From positions 31,746 through 95,745 of the forward strand of contig UZAN01039476.1 of the NCBI GenBank assembly GCA_900618425.1: a stretch of DNA of 64,000 bases, given 5' to 3'. Shown here piece after piece: positions 25,601 to 38,607 of the stretch. How positions within the stretch are numbered: position 1 is the stretch's first letter; each line of letters opens with the position of its first letter. Position numbers and translations under genes: made by a program. This DNA comes from Echinostoma caproni (lineage: Eukaryota > Platyhelminthes > Trematoda > Plagiorchiida > Echinostomatidae). The notes under the pieces were generated by a model. That model worked only from the letters and a program-made list of their open reading frames with translations. It made no database searches and was not told the origin of the DNA.

Positions 25601-27922
25601 AGTGCGTTCACTCAAGTAACTCAGTATTTCTCTCCCACCACAGCCATGTCCGTAGTTAACCTACTGGTGCCAAAACGTTCCTTGCCCGAATATAACCACA
25701 TTTGTTGAAATCCAGTGTGCCATAGTAAACCGTGCTATGGAATCATTACCTATTAAAATGCAAACTAATGATCCCGGAACGTTATATGGTTTGAAGGAAA
25801 TCCAAGCTAGGCATGAGTAACCCAGTTTTGATCAGAGCCCCATTGTTAATGAATTTAACCGAGAAAAACGATCTGATACGTAGAAGTTTACCGTAATTTC
25901 GCTCTCTGATNTGAACTTCATTTGAACCTTTATTTGACGAGCCGCAAGCTGAACGGATAGTATCAGACCGAAGTATACATACTCAACTGTTCTCGTCTAA
26001 GACGTTATATCAAGGCAAACGATATTTATATCCAGCATACACTGCTTTACACTACAAAAAACGTGCGGAAATGTTTTTCGTATAACTTAATATACAAAGG
26101 AGTAACGATTAACGATTGCAAGGTTTTCACTATCCGTTTACTCAAATATTGAGACGGATTTATCTGAGTGATTCAGATTGCAGAACAATTCTGCCGCTGC
26201 TCAGTTCAATGCATGGACTGGAGACCGCTCTGGCGGTTCTCCAGGACATTTCGTTCCATGAAAAAAGATCATGCGTCTAAAATAAGCAGCACTTTTGTTG
26301 GTGTTGTTATGTTCTCCGAGCTGGAATTTTTGTTCGCAGACATTGCGTAACAAGGCTAGACAACATTATCAGTTCTAACTCGGGTATCATGTGGCCGAGC
26401 TTGAATACGAAACGACCGCAAACAACAATTGCAGCTCGGAAAACACATCAACATCAACAGCATCCCGAGTTACAAGCAGCGCTTCTGTCTTTGAGCATGA
26501 CAAATACTTCGTTGTTGACCTTTCAAAGATATCTATCAACTGCGATGAGCTTATTTAACCAAGAACTAGTTCAGGATATTTAGTCCAAGTGTCCATATGT
26601 ACCGTGAAACAAATATTAAATAGACCGGTCCAGTTGGATTGATTCTTGCCTCAAACGTTTCATCGATTACATAACTGAAACCAAAATAATCAATCCGTTG
26701 GTTAGGTTAGCTATTTTGACTTGTGTCTTCGTGACGTCAGTGATGCTAAGCATTCGGCTTAAGTAGAGCCATCGTGCTTAGCACTCTAGGTTGATGGCTT
26801 GTAAAACTGCAAGGCATAAACACTTGCTGATAGATAGGGAGTAGGCAACAAAAGGTGCATCAGACTTCATTCAATATTTTTAATATTAAACGACGGCTAT
26901 TTGAATAACTTATTCAAACAATTTGATTGAGAATGGTAGTCTATATCGGAGTTTTCTCTGTTGGGAGATTAATTTTGATTCTGGAATGAACACAATTTGC
27001 AATAAACTAAAATACGGTTAAATAAAACAGTGAAACATGCCGGGATCCGTACAAATTCACTTTTAGTTTTCATCATATGGTGATGATGACTGATAACTCT
27101 TCGAATTAAACCTGATATCACTGAGTACTTATTTAGTCCTTTGAAAAGTAAATAGATTTACTTACCGGTTTGGAAAAATCATTTAAATCATTTAAACAGA
27201 TCGGTGGCATTGGAAATTCTGTTCTTCAAACCACGCAAACTTAGTGTTCCAGGTGGGGCTTTGTACGTACCTGCTTTGACATATTCCTTCCCGCTAAACT
27301 ATTAACGCGTAAGCAAGTTGTTTTAGGAGTAAGCACACTACATTATAATCTCCATATAATTTTCATTCGGTTTACTTATTCGCAGATCAACTCCTACCGT
27401 TTTATTCCTATGGGACGCCTTTATATGTTTGCAATTGCTATCATTCACATCATGGCAAACCTATTCCTTACCAAAACAGAGAAATGTGTAGGAAAATGGG
27501 TTTTGTGCAAAAGTTTCATGTCTTACGTTAAGTGAATATTACTTCTCCTGTCAACAGATTCCTAAGTATCGTCTATTATCCCAATACCAATCCTATCATA
27601 ATTAGAAATGCGTTATAAAAGGATACAGTAACCTCAAAGTGAGCTACAACTAACAATAAGAAGTTATGAGGCTTTCAGGCTAATGTTCTTTCAATTCCTC
27701 ATGGTTTGATGTGTCACTATAGTCAATTTGAATTCATGGAGAAATTCAATAAATTACTTTCCGCCCAAATCCATCGCGTCCGACTTGATCTGAAATTTTA
27801 TTTTATTGAAGCTTAAATACAGAATATATATCACTTTCTCATCATCCTCGACACTCAAACAAGAAAAACGCCATTTGGTTTTCGGAGTTCAAATAATTGT
27901 TTATAACTAGATTCGATTTTGA
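19671..27922. other. Long AT-rich stretch, no gene recognised
   Basis: The longest frame is 120 codons (plus 20569-20931), without a recognisable domain. A frame at 25271-25537 on the plus strand and two at 26168-26583 also lack motifs. Short CA/GT repeats sit at about 24715-24738 and 24964-24980. A single ambiguous base is at 25911. I see no RNA gene and no splice-bordered exon. Confidence 0.45.
24715..24738. repeat. CA dinucleotide repeat
   Basis: About ten tandem CA units on the plus strand. A shorter TG run lies at 24964-24980, in opposite orientation, about 230 bases away. Confidence 0.9.
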
Positions 27923-28534
27923 TTAAGAGGAGGATGAGAACTTCAAGTCGGGGTGGGATTGGGGTAAAGATACAGATAGCCTGATGTTTTTTTGCTTTTC
28001 ACTGAACAATAATGCGCAATTCTGTGATTGAATGAAAGACATCAAGTTTTGACAGTCAGAGCGCATTGTGTCTTGGCGCTGCTGAGCAAGAACCCTTTCC
28101 AACAGGCACCGCAAACCCAGGGCGAAACGATGTGCATACGCTGGTGAACAATAATGTATGTGTGTCTCGTGGGATGTTCCATGGCAGACTGAATTGCTCC
28201 TGGTCACTGAGTACAGTTTTTTGTTCCAGTGCTGTAGGACGAAAGACCACTTTGAAGGGACAAAATAAAAACACTGAAGTAGTAGTACAGCACTGCTGAT
28301 AAGTTCCAGAGGACCCCGAATGGCGTGGAGAAAACGATCGTGTATTCGAAGGAAAAGGTCACAAGGCTCACGCGTGATGACCGGATCGTGCCATCGGGGA
28401 AAAGGGACGGAACAGAGGCAAATGAAACAAAACAAGGTTTTGTGAATTCTGATTGGGGTGAAATGCAATCCAACCGTGGACAGTTTACTGTTTAACTGTT
28501 CATGGATGCCGTCTAGCCGAACCAGGAGGGGCAT
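27923..28534 (-). other. Unidentified open segment, GC-richer than surroundings
   Basis: A 203-codon minus-strand frame is the longest open stretch in the left third apart from the Penelope-like element. Plus-strand frames (28066-28299 and 28458-28673) overlap it. The predicted protein has no low-complexity bias, no recognisable domain, and scattered Cys, His and Leu residues. It ends in a run of serines. It lies on the same strand as, and 3' of, the six-exon gene, so it could contribute a downstream exon. Exon F ends in phase 2 and I could not find a convincing matching acceptor here. An old transposon fragment or a chance frame are equally plausible. Confidence 0.25.
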
Positions 28535-28741
28535 CAGGCATACCCGTCACAGGCCCATGATACTCTCTACCTCTAGCGGAATCACACAGTCTATCGCCCA
28601 GTTTGGTCCATTGTATATGTTTGTTCGCATGCATCCAATCCGCCGGGTGACTCGTCCTTGTTGGTGTAAATGAGGAAAATGAGAATGAATGATGCAGATT
28701 ATGTTAAACAACTCCAACCGGCAATAATTACATAGAATCAC

Positions 28742-30239
28742 TTTAAATGCAGGTTCGGCTTGCTTAAGTTAAAACTGACATATATTTGGGTGGAGTAGGT
28801 ACGCAAAGAAGAAATATTTTGATTTGACAGAAAACTATCTTGATAGATTTGTTTCATTCATGGAAATTTTTTATTACATCAGTTTCACTCAAAAAGCTAT
28901 GCAATCATGAAAGCAAGGATGCTGAATGATTGACATAAACGAAGTTCGTAACCATGGAAGCCGCAGGTTGGTGAACGCAAAGCCAAATTCAGCCTCATGG
29001 CCTTAAGAGTACTTACTGACAGGAATTTATCACTTGAGTCTGTCGCTTGGATGTGGTTCATTATTGGCCAAAATTGATTTATTTAAAGCACTGTGTGCGG
29101 ATACACGTCGTTGGTAAATTCGTCGTCATATTTCATCAAAGCTTTTTGTCCTGGGATTTCGCTGAATTATATTTTACGAGGATGTTCACGTCATCTTTTC
29201 AAACATGATAAAAATACAAGTGTAAATTATTGTAGTTCTTTTTTGTTTCACGAGTTTAAAAATGCACGATCAACTTCCCCAAGGGGAGCTGTGAAAATCA
29301 ATCAGTTTGGAAAATTCGCCACGTGAGTTCATACAACATCCCGCGTATAAATGGACGTGTCCGTTGCTCACACCATCTTTTGACCATCGCCCGCAGACCA
29401 TTGTATATTCACTCTTTAGCAAACCATTTGTTCTCGACCCATTTGAGACGCTTCAATGAACAAGTTGAAATGTGTTCACCCACAGCTGTGAGAAATTGTA
29501 ACTTTACTCGTTTGCAGCTTGATATGATATAAACCATGTACACACAGCTGTCAGCGTTCGAGGATTACTCCCGATGCATTCATCCCTCCTCCACCGCGGT
29601 GAGGATACGTTTGGTCTTCACAGCGTGATGCATTGGTGACATATTGATGCGAGCAAATCTGTTCCCCGTTGGTTCTTGTGACCGGTGCTTCCACCCCCCC
29701 CCCCACCTTTTCTTCTGTTCAAGTGAACATTACTCATTTCGCATCAAAATCACGTCAAATAGTGCCGTGCAGATTTCTTCGCTTGTTTATGAAATCCTGT
29801 TTCATCGACACCGCTTAGATCTGTTTTCTAGTTTACCCCGTATCTATTACCGGAGCCCTATTCGTATTATCAACATAACGCCTCCGGGAGCGAGTGGTTT
29901 TGATTGTTAGATTTAACCTCCTTTGTATATTCGGTTTAGTTTGGTGTTCCTTATTCTTTGGTCTGACGGTGCCTAACGAGTGGCCTGACTCGGTATTCCG
30001 TGACATTGCGATTCACACTGCCTGTTTTCTGAACCGGATTACTCATAAATTGATGTATATTATATACATTACCTGTTTATAAGTATTCATAGTGCACGCA
30101 GATTACCGAAATTGTGTTCTATCTGCCTGGACTTGGGGTTTATTTCCTGCGCCTCACTCTATCACTGGATGTCAATCCGGTACACGAGCCAAGACCTTAA
30201 AAGGGCTGTCTGGTTTCATACAGTAAAAAGGAGAGTATG
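28742..30239. other. Stretch without recognised genes
   Basis: Small frames only (below 90 codons). A C-run of about 11 bases at 29694-29704 is the main local peculiarity. Nothing else supported. Confidence 0.5.
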
Positions 30240-30320
30240 TATTGTTGGCGGAATTCGAACGCAGAACCTGGTGGATAATCAAACAACAGNCAACAGATTA
30301 GATTCAGCCACCACCTAGAA
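30240..30320 (-). mobile_element. Possible tRNA-derived SINE, family D
   Basis: On the minus strand the sequence opens AGGTGGTGGCTGAATCTAAT and closes with TTCTGCGTTCGAATTCCGCC, a B-box-like block. The opening and closing resemble the minus-strand copy at 38530-38607, with its shared AGGTGGTGG start and ATTCGAATCCCGCC end. An ambiguous base at 30290 falls inside it. The middle is diverged, so the call is tentative. Confidence 0.45.
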
Positions 30321-30725
30321 CGAGGGTTCAGTTAATTAGATTAGTAACCTTGTTTTAAAAACACTTTATGTCACCCTCAAGATCTTAAAGTCAATTACCG
30401 CTCGAACTTCTCAGCTTTGTGAAGGTGAGGTAAAAGCCCTAATTTAAGGCACTAATTAGTGGAACGAATTGAGGACAAATAGAACGAGGAAATTTGAGGA
30501 TGCTTACCCCCTGGAAAAGCACACTATAAATTACTGGGGATAGAATTTTCACATGATTAAAGACTTAACGAAACCATACATTTTCATCCGTCCCATCGGA
30601 CGAATGTCAAACCTCAAAAGACCAAAACTTAAGAGCTCAATTTGCATTCTGCCTCGCAAAGATCACTTCATGAGCTCGTTTTTGGACAACGTCATACTCA
30701 AATCACGAATGTGGATTGTGAAACT

Positions 30726-30812
30726 TCAGTACCCTTGGTGGGATTCGAACCCATGCTTGAACGCCACCTACGCGTTGTACGCGTACGCTGTACTAGCTGA
30801 GTTACCGGGCCA
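30726..30812 (-). mobile_element. tRNA-derived SINE, family C (copy 1)
   Basis: On the minus strand: GGCCCGGTAACTCAGCTAGT (A-box-like) is followed by GCGTACGCGTACAACGCG and then GCATGGGTTCGAATCCCACC (B box). A second copy 82 bases further on lies on the opposite strand, and a third is at 62341-62430. The block between the boxes is longer than in a standard tRNA, so these are SINE heads and not tRNA genes. Confidence 0.8.
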
Positions 30813-30893
30813 CACTGATAGCACTGATGTTTTCACATTTGAATTTATCCAACTTACAGAGGCATAGGGCATCCACCAGTTAGAATGTTAACT

Positions 30894-30980
30894 GACTGCT
30901 CCGATAGCTGGTAGAGCGTACACGTACAAAGCATAGGCGGCGTCCATGCATGGGTTCGAATCCCACCGAGACTACTGAAC
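30894..30980 (+). mobile_element. tRNA-derived SINE, family C (copy 2, inverted relative to copy 1)
   Basis: The plus strand reads CCGATAGCTGGTAGAGCG, CGTACACGTACAAAGCATAG and GCATGGGTTCGAATCCCACC. It matches the reverse complement of 30726-30812 closely from GCGTAC to the B box, and on into a shared TACTGAA flank. The A-box end is more diverged. Confidence 0.8.
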
Positions 30981-31323
30981 TTTTCGAAATCAACACGCAA
31001 ACTTCAAACCTGCCAAACAACAATTTAAAACTACGAATGTTGCTCCACCATCTTTAAGAATTTTCGTTTGGAAGAAGGAAAGCAATGTTTTCAGAGTTAG
31101 GCCTTTGGTGGCTATCATTTACCTAAAAGTAGAAACGAAGCGATGATTGATTAGCGAAGACATAGTCAATCACCAGTGTGATAAGCATCATACAGGAAAC
31201 GAATTTATAGAATCCTCTCATTTAATTGTGGAGCTGCTCTGTACAGGTGCTATTAGGTCATGGATATAGACTGAGGGCAGCGTTGTTTGAAAAATAATTC
31301 CATTGATTCAAATGAGAACTTAC

Positions 31324-31550
31324 CAAAGATTATTATTTCCATGGGGTTTGTGATTGTGCTCTCCTTGAACACATTTTGAGCAGTCTGCCTGAAGCGGTCT
31401 CATATGAATGGCGCCGTTGCTGTTCAGTTCCCAGCCTTGTAAACATTCTCGTAGTGCTGCGTTGCACTCGTCCAAGGTGGTCACACCTGGCTGATAACCG
31501 ATGAACCCAATGTCATGGTGGTGTAATTGTTGTCCATTAGGGTTATTTCC
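31324..31550 (-). CDS. Exon F of the large minus-strand gene (UBA-like segment)
   Basis: The exon begins after CTGCAG (acceptor with a pyrimidine-rich tract, 31560-31610) and ends at the donor CTTTG/GTAAGT. It is 227 bases, starts in phase 0 and ends in phase 2, so coding continues downstream below 31324. It encodes about 75 residues beginning GNNPNGQQLHHHDIGF. Residues 22-50 read GVTTLDECNAALRECLQGW then ELNSNGAIHM. This pattern (GVTT, EC, AAL, C, GW, then A near the third helix) resembles the UBA domain near the C-terminus of ACK/TNK2-type tyrosine kinases, which I recall as having HGVTTEECQAALQCHGW. This is a resemblance in one short motif and the rest of the exon, HN- and C-containing, does not match. 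I treat it as a lead only. Confidence 0.75.
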
Positions 31551-34372
31551 CTGCAGCGACAAACGATGAGGGGGTTGTGGGGTGGGAGGCGGGGTGGATG
31601 AGAAGGGGGCAATTAGTGCACACCGACGGTTATTAGTCATATGAATGTCAAGCAAATAGATGCACTTAATTTCAGAGTTTTTCGACGGACAAATCCGCAT
31701 ATGATCGGAAAACTCTTCAAACTTAAATGCGTCGTACTTTCAGTATGGAAGCCAGTCTTTTGTTCAACAACAGGGAGAGTTGCTAAGTATCGTGTGATTA
31801 AACAAGCAGTGTACACAGCAGACCGTTTCTACTGGGAAGTGTTACAGTGTACGATTGTGTTAGAATTCAGCATATATCTGCATGTAATTACGTAGACGTA
31901 ATTTCACGATGATAGTCTACTGAATAAAATAAATTTTAAAAAGCGAGGTAATGAAAAACCCCTATATACGCATAGTTGAAAAACGCATGAACTATAACTA
32001 TTCTTTTGCTTTGTGGATTTCCCAAAATCGGTGATTTTCGCAAACTAGGTGACAAACAAATATCTCGATATTGATTTTTACCTCCGTACAGTGTACGCTG
32101 GATTTGGACGGTAAATCGATCAATTGGGTTTTGTTGTTCCGGCTGATAGGAAGCTACCAGCATCGCTCATCAGTCGCAAAAACTCGTGTTTAACTGTAAA
32201 CGCAATATTTTGAATTTGTTTATATCATGGTTTTTTATCATTGAATGAAACCTTCATCTTAATACTTTGCATGAACTCAAGGCTTCTCATGCAATTGAAC
32301 CATTTGTCTGTTTTTGAAGACATATGCTGATTTATCAGTGCTCTTGCCATTGTTTTTGAATTTTGTCCGCATTTACAACTCACTCTATTTAAATTGTAGC
32401 ATTCTCTACAAATAAACGAAAAGAGAGTTTTAACGCGCTGTATGTTCCAATATTTAGGATAATAAATCATTTTGGTGATTATTTCATATTCGTTTCACTA
32501 CTGAAGCGATCAATGTTTCCTCCAACTGCAGCAGTGGATCAACCAAAGGGTTCATGATGCAATGGGCTCTTATATTCAATCCCGCCCCCGAAGTAGCCAC
32601 ATTTAGTTAGACACCTATGACGTATAGCCAAATCAAGTTGAACCTTCATCCTTGTCAAAGTCCTGTAAACAACTGTTCCACTTTGAGCACATGATAGTCC
32701 GATCTGTTGCGAAAACTCTTAAGATGAATATACTCATTCACAAACAGAATGAGGTTGGCACTGTACACGAAGGTTTTCCTAAATCCAATCTCATCCATGT
32801 GTGTGGAAAAACCGGGATGCACATTGACAGACTTCACTCATCACAGAAATGGCGCCGCTGGGTTATTTGGTATAAAAAACCTCCATTAGGCGCAGGCCCA
32901 TTTACTAAAGAAAGTCAGCTGGCTGTATTCATGTGTTAATTTAAAAAGAAAATACTGCGAAGCACCTTGTTAACTTAGTTGGTTGCAATCCAAAGGTTGC
33001 ATTTATGAACTTACCTTTTTCTCTTTAAAAGAATTTATCCATATAAGAGATGTTTTCAGTCCAACGGCTACAAATCCATTATTCCTGATTTTTCTACGGA
33101 GAGTTTACTTATTTACAATGTAATAATTAATCAGCATTCTATTATAGCCATCAATGCATACCCCAAATGTTTTTATAGAATAAAAGCGACCTTCGATGTA
33201 CCCACTTTGAAACTGGCTTCATTATTTATGATAAATGTTATTGCAGATGCTTAAGCTGAAATAATTTCGAAGGAAAAAATGAAATACTTTTATTTTTATT
33301 CTTTTCTCATAGAACATTAGGTTTTCCTCTGAATTGCCCCCAGTCTGTGTGAAAACGACTTATCCTCGCTTCGATTTATCTTGATGATTATGCGCAGTAT
33401 TTCACTCATTTATGTCACTTTCCTCAACCAACAAAGGTGTAAGTTTCATACCAATGTTTGTGCCAAATTGAAAGTATTTGTCATTCTTTGAATTTTATCT
33501 CAACAAATTGTCATTCAAATACCACAACTAGATCACCGTTTCTTCGCATGACCTGCCGTTTAAATAGTCTTTGTAATTTATCAGTGCTCGGATTCAACGG
33601 TGTTTTAAAAGGAATGCTGTATGAGGGTCATGCTTTTCTTGCAAATCTACTTACTTGATTTAATGTTGTTTTATTTTTTACTATCTGAACCGTGATCTCT
33701 CATAGCGATGTTTCATTTTTCGGTTCCACTGCGGCATGTTTTGAATTTGATTTCTAATTGGTAAAATGGAACTTGAATAAGCCACTAATAAAAGCATATT
33801 TCGTTCTATTTAATAAACGAAACACATTCATTTGGTCCGGTGAATTAAATCACATTCCGTTTTACATTCTTTAATAGTTGCAGTATTTACGTTAAATGTA
33901 AAAAGGATAACCTAATTTACGATAGGATTTTATGAAACCTAGAATTAGTCATTGTTCAACAGAATGTGAATAGGCCCATCCTCAATTATTGATTTTTGTT
34001 TGAAACAATCCATAGAGTAGATCTGTTTTTCCCAATTGATGCAAAATCATATCTTTCAGCTTTCGAACCTTTCATCCTTTATATCTTTTTTTCTCGTGTG
34101 CTGCAACAAAACGGACGATTTAGTGACGTTCGTTGATACTTAACAACCGATCCAGCTGTTTATCTATCTGACGATCTGTTGAAGTATGCGTGTGCGCAAT
34201 TTTTCTCAATGGGAAAACGTATTTTCCAGCCACCGGTTCTCATCGATAGCAGAGCAACTAAACGAACACATGATAAAGCGAGTGGATGGTATGCATAATG
34301 AAAATATGTTCTACAGAGCACTGAAACATGTCCAGATATCATTTCAATAAAGGAAAAAATATCGGCAGTTGA

Positions 34373-34555
34373 ATGGGTGCTTCTGTTGCCCCTAGTCTAG
34401 TATGTCGAAAGGGATGTTTGAACTGTCCTAATTGTGAAAATGAGAAAAGCTTCAAACCTGTAGAATTGGATCTGTCCATCACGAACACACTCAAACTGGC
34501 AGACAAGTTAAATGCATTGAGTGTTGATTGTATACGATGTAATATATATGACTAA
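34373..34555 (+). other. Cysteine-bearing mini-frame, probably not a gene
   Basis: The plus-strand frame reads CRKGCLNCPNCENEKSFKPV and later KLNALSVDCIRCN, giving C-x3-C-x2-C-x2-C and a later C-x2-C. A fragment of a RING/TRAF-type zinc finger can look like this, and a candidate acceptor TCTAG occurs at about 34404. It sits on the opposite strand inside an intron of the large gene. It is short, lacks histidines and has no flanking support, so I rank it as a possible pseudogene fragment. Confidence 0.15.
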
Positions 34556-37500
34556 ATCACTGTGATGTTTAGGACCCTAAATGGATGAGAAAAAGCTTGA
34601 TACCTGCTAGCGCTTGAGAACATTGAGTGGAATGTATATATTTTAGAGATGGAGAGAGACTATGAAAGGTGTGCGCATTCCAACACATGTAAGCTTAAAT
34701 TCAGAGTACCAGTGAGGAGATAATATTTTGATAATTGTCGCTGTAACTCGTTAGGTCAGATTATCTAATATAAATATTCTCAACAATTTGATAAAATTGC
34801 CGGTAACAAGATTATGGATTTGCCGGTGTCAGCACTAAATTTTACCGGGTTAGGCAAAGCGCAGTTGCAAACATGACTTGTAACTTAAGGCCCGCAGGTT
34901 GCATACACTCCAAAGGCTGTCGGAAATGACAGATCTACAGACGGCTACTCACAGGAGTTTGATAACCCGTAATACATTTTAAACTAACAGTTATACATAT
35001 AAACACCGGGTGTTCCGGTTATTTACACGCCGCCAAAAAAACGGTACACAATCAATAACACGATGCCACCACTCAATTATGCCTTATTACCATTCCATGC
35101 CCAACCACACTGACGTCTACCTGGGAAGAATAGAAAGGGTACTTCAACTAACTGACTTTGCACGTCCAACGGTGCATAAACGCTTTGAATAGTCAACAGA
35201 AAGAGGGTCATACTTCATCAACAAGACGGCCATCAGCTTGTTCTAGTATAGCCCTCTACGCTAACAAAAAAGCATAGGTTCGACCGTACTATTGCGTTCT
35301 CAGTTATCCATTCTAATATCGATTCATGTTGACAGCAGTTGGTCTAGGGAAACATGATTGCAAGCTGAAAGCCTCATTTATGCGCTTTCAGCAGTATGAT
35401 TACTGTAATTTCTCCACCCGTAATGTTATAATGTTTTGACAACATCTATATTATTCAATCTATAGTACGCACCTGATGAGATACAGTGTAATGCATTATC
35501 CATACATAGTCCTTAACCTTACTACTTTGTCTTTTGAGGTTAAGAACCCTGAACAATTGTTTCCATGAACTGTTTTCCAGACTGCAATCCGTCCACTGCA
35601 CTACTCAGGACTCGGATTGAGTTCAACCATTTGTTTCCTGTGACCTTTTACCAAACCATTATTATCATGTCTCTATTAACATGAGAACATGAGAAGTTAC
35701 AAGAAAGACATGTCATATGTAATCATTTTGATGTGTTAGACATGAGGAAGGTGGATATGTGAATAATAACTTCACGCATCAGATTGTGCCTGAATTACGT
35801 TGCAATAAGAATACTATTATTATCAATAAAAGAAAACATTGTGTTCAGTGTGACGATGTATATCAGGCGATCAAGTCCCGAGTGCTATTTCTTCGATTTC
35901 ATCCAAAGAGGGTTACTAGAACGGCATGGTATGGTCAGATGTACTTCTCATAAATTAAAAGTTTTCGGATTATCATTATTCTTTAAATTTGAAATGTTTT
36001 ACAGATTGCAAACCAAATAGACAGTATAGTACTTAAAACCTCGAATCGTACTGTGTACTCACTGTGTTTCATGGCTGGTCTCGGTATTATAAGTAGGTTT
36101 TGAAGAACAGAAAACTCAGACAATGTGAGTTTTTATTGAAAAAGGCACCTGTCAATTAACCGAAAACAGCCTCGATAGGTAACAAATAATTAATCATTTT
36201 GTATTCTTTAATTTCATTCACGAAGTTAGTCCGATTGCTTGGTAGTCACCAAAACTGGAAATTTACCAGAATTTAGTTTCAATCATTTACAGACAAATCA
36301 ATCTAGCTAACATGTGCTTAAACATTAGAATTCGATACTTGGTTACTTAAGATGATCGTTGGGTTATCATTTCTAAAGAGATATTCAGGTGTTGACTACC
36401 CCAGGTAAGAAATACCATATGGGAAAGAATTCTGAAAATCTACACAAGCAGCATATTAAAGAATCAAACAGCCGAAGTTATCCACACGTAACGGCCTAAA
36501 TACTTAGGATTGTCTTTTGCGTCGTCCATTCCGCACTCGGAACGCCACTCTGGTAAACAATTGCACTTTCATTAATAAGAAAAGAAGATATTGTTTCATG
36601 CACGAACATCGGGGGTGAGTTGATTAGTTAATCAAACTGATTGAAATTATGCGACCTAGAAGACTACAAAAATGCCGATTGCAATAACAGATTCCTGAAA
36701 ATGTTTAACTTTTTACCCAAACGTCCTTCTACTCCGAGCCTATTTCCGGAAAACTCAAAGTCAAGCATTTGTGATGAGAAATCGGATGATACGTGGTAGA
36801 TAACACCGTACTTCCCATTCAAATAAACTTTCGGGGTAGCATAGATACTTCTGGCTATGCAAATTATTATTTTTAATCATTTATACCGATTCGCAAAACA
36901 TGTAAAGATACTTAATTCTCGTCAAATTTCACATTACTCCCATACCATGAAATGCTAATAACTGCTAGTATTATATTACACGCCTGGGTACATTTGTGAT
37001 CAACCTACAGCTAATGAGACCCATCTAGATCAAATAGCTTATCAGTTATTTTCATTTTTTCAGTCCATTTCTCTTTTGATCAGCGATTGAATTGTTTTAA
37101 CAGTCGACTGCTATAAATTTCCCCTTACTGCTGACGGAATGGTTGACTGTCGGCTGTTTACCGTTGTTTACCAAAACAAATTGGATTTGTTTGCGACTAA
37201 ATTAAAAACAGGTAATTGCACACTCTCATTTCCACAGTTTACAACTTCCCCAGATACGATTACTATGCAATGAAAATGGCAGCGTGAGAGTTACACTTAA
37301 GATAATCGTTTACAAAGCACGATCCGATGTTCATTCGTTTTAATAACTAGGATAATTGGTGCGATACATAAATCCATAGGTGATGTTTGTAACAGATATC
37401 ATGCAGCCTTCTTCAGACCGGCTTCAGCAGTTCATCCTGTTCCTCACATCAGACGTTTCAGTCGGCATTTGACTTGACAACAAATACTTTATTGCTCTAT

Positions 37501-38529
37501 ACCTGTTTATCCTTTAATTGCACAGTTGTTTCTGCAACGTACACACCCTTATTGATAATCTCAATTCAACTTGAACTGCAAAGCATCTTGGTGACAAATT
37601 ATTTCCCCTTATAGACTTACCTGCCATGACATAGATTTCGAAACAGATTTATTATTCTAAACCGAATACGAGTAAACTATTTGGACGCTCCATTCACATC
37701 CAAAACTAGAACTGAGGTGTTTACGTGGTGTCACGGGATGTGTTTTGAACTTTGTTACCACCACCCGGTGCAATTCAGTGAGCACGCTAGGAGCCGAATT
37801 GCGTTCAAAACAATGCGCATCATTTGATGCGGAAAATTGGTCTTAAATAATACGACGCGTGATCTAGATAAAACGAAAATCATTTTGCGTCCACAAATAA
37901 ATGCATGTCGATGTGTTGATATGCTCAAACGGTCACGTTGTTTGCTTCGATTGAATTGTATTGAGGGTAGATGTTCAGTGGCACCGGTGTTCCAGAGACG
38001 CATAGTTCAGTCAATCATCATACAAAACCATCAAAACTGAATAACACGATTCTGTGTTTACCGAAAGACATTGGTACACTGTTACCTAGAACACTTATTC
38101 TACTGGCCATTACCACAAACCAACGGTTTTCCTGTAGAAAAGTCACACAAACGACAGTATTAAAATAGCTAGTTAGTTGGTGAGGGGATTGCTGCGACGT
38201 GCTGTGTCCTTGAGCGCTGATCTAAGATAACCGTCCGATACATCGACACAAAGGATAATGTCCAACTACTCGTGAGGAAGGAGACTATTACAATGAACTG
38301 TTGCATGCGTTCATGTGTGTCAACGAAACGTATTTTCCATAAACTTTATTGAACACATGTCTTGTGCGATTAATAGCGGACAGAAGCACTCCATAGTCAC
38401 TTACACCTGAGATATTCGAACATGAAAACCGGTAACTTAATATCGGGACTTGGAATGGTGAACTCCATTCAGCTCCACTTGGATATGCGTGATAGTAAAC
38501 CGCACAACAGTGAAGGTACCAAGCTTCAG

Positions 38530-38607
38530 TGGTTATGGCGGGATTCGAATTGGGACCAAAGTGTCCCGAGCACGCAACTAAACCACTGAGACACCACCAC
38601 CTGCTTC
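38530..38607 (-). mobile_element. tRNA-derived SINE, family D
   Basis: On the minus strand: AGGTGGTGGTGTCTCAGTGG, TTTAGTTGCGTGCTCGGGAC and then CCCAATTCGAATCCCGCC, A-box-like and B-box-like blocks with a tRNA-like spacing. It lies in the intron between exons E and F, on the coding strand of that gene. A diverged relative may be at 30240-30320. Confidence 0.65.

Noticed and set aside
30726..30812. Functional tRNA gene at the family C copy
   Set aside because: The distance between the boxes is too long, no acceptor stem is evident, and the sequence is repeated twice more, so a SINE is the better reading.
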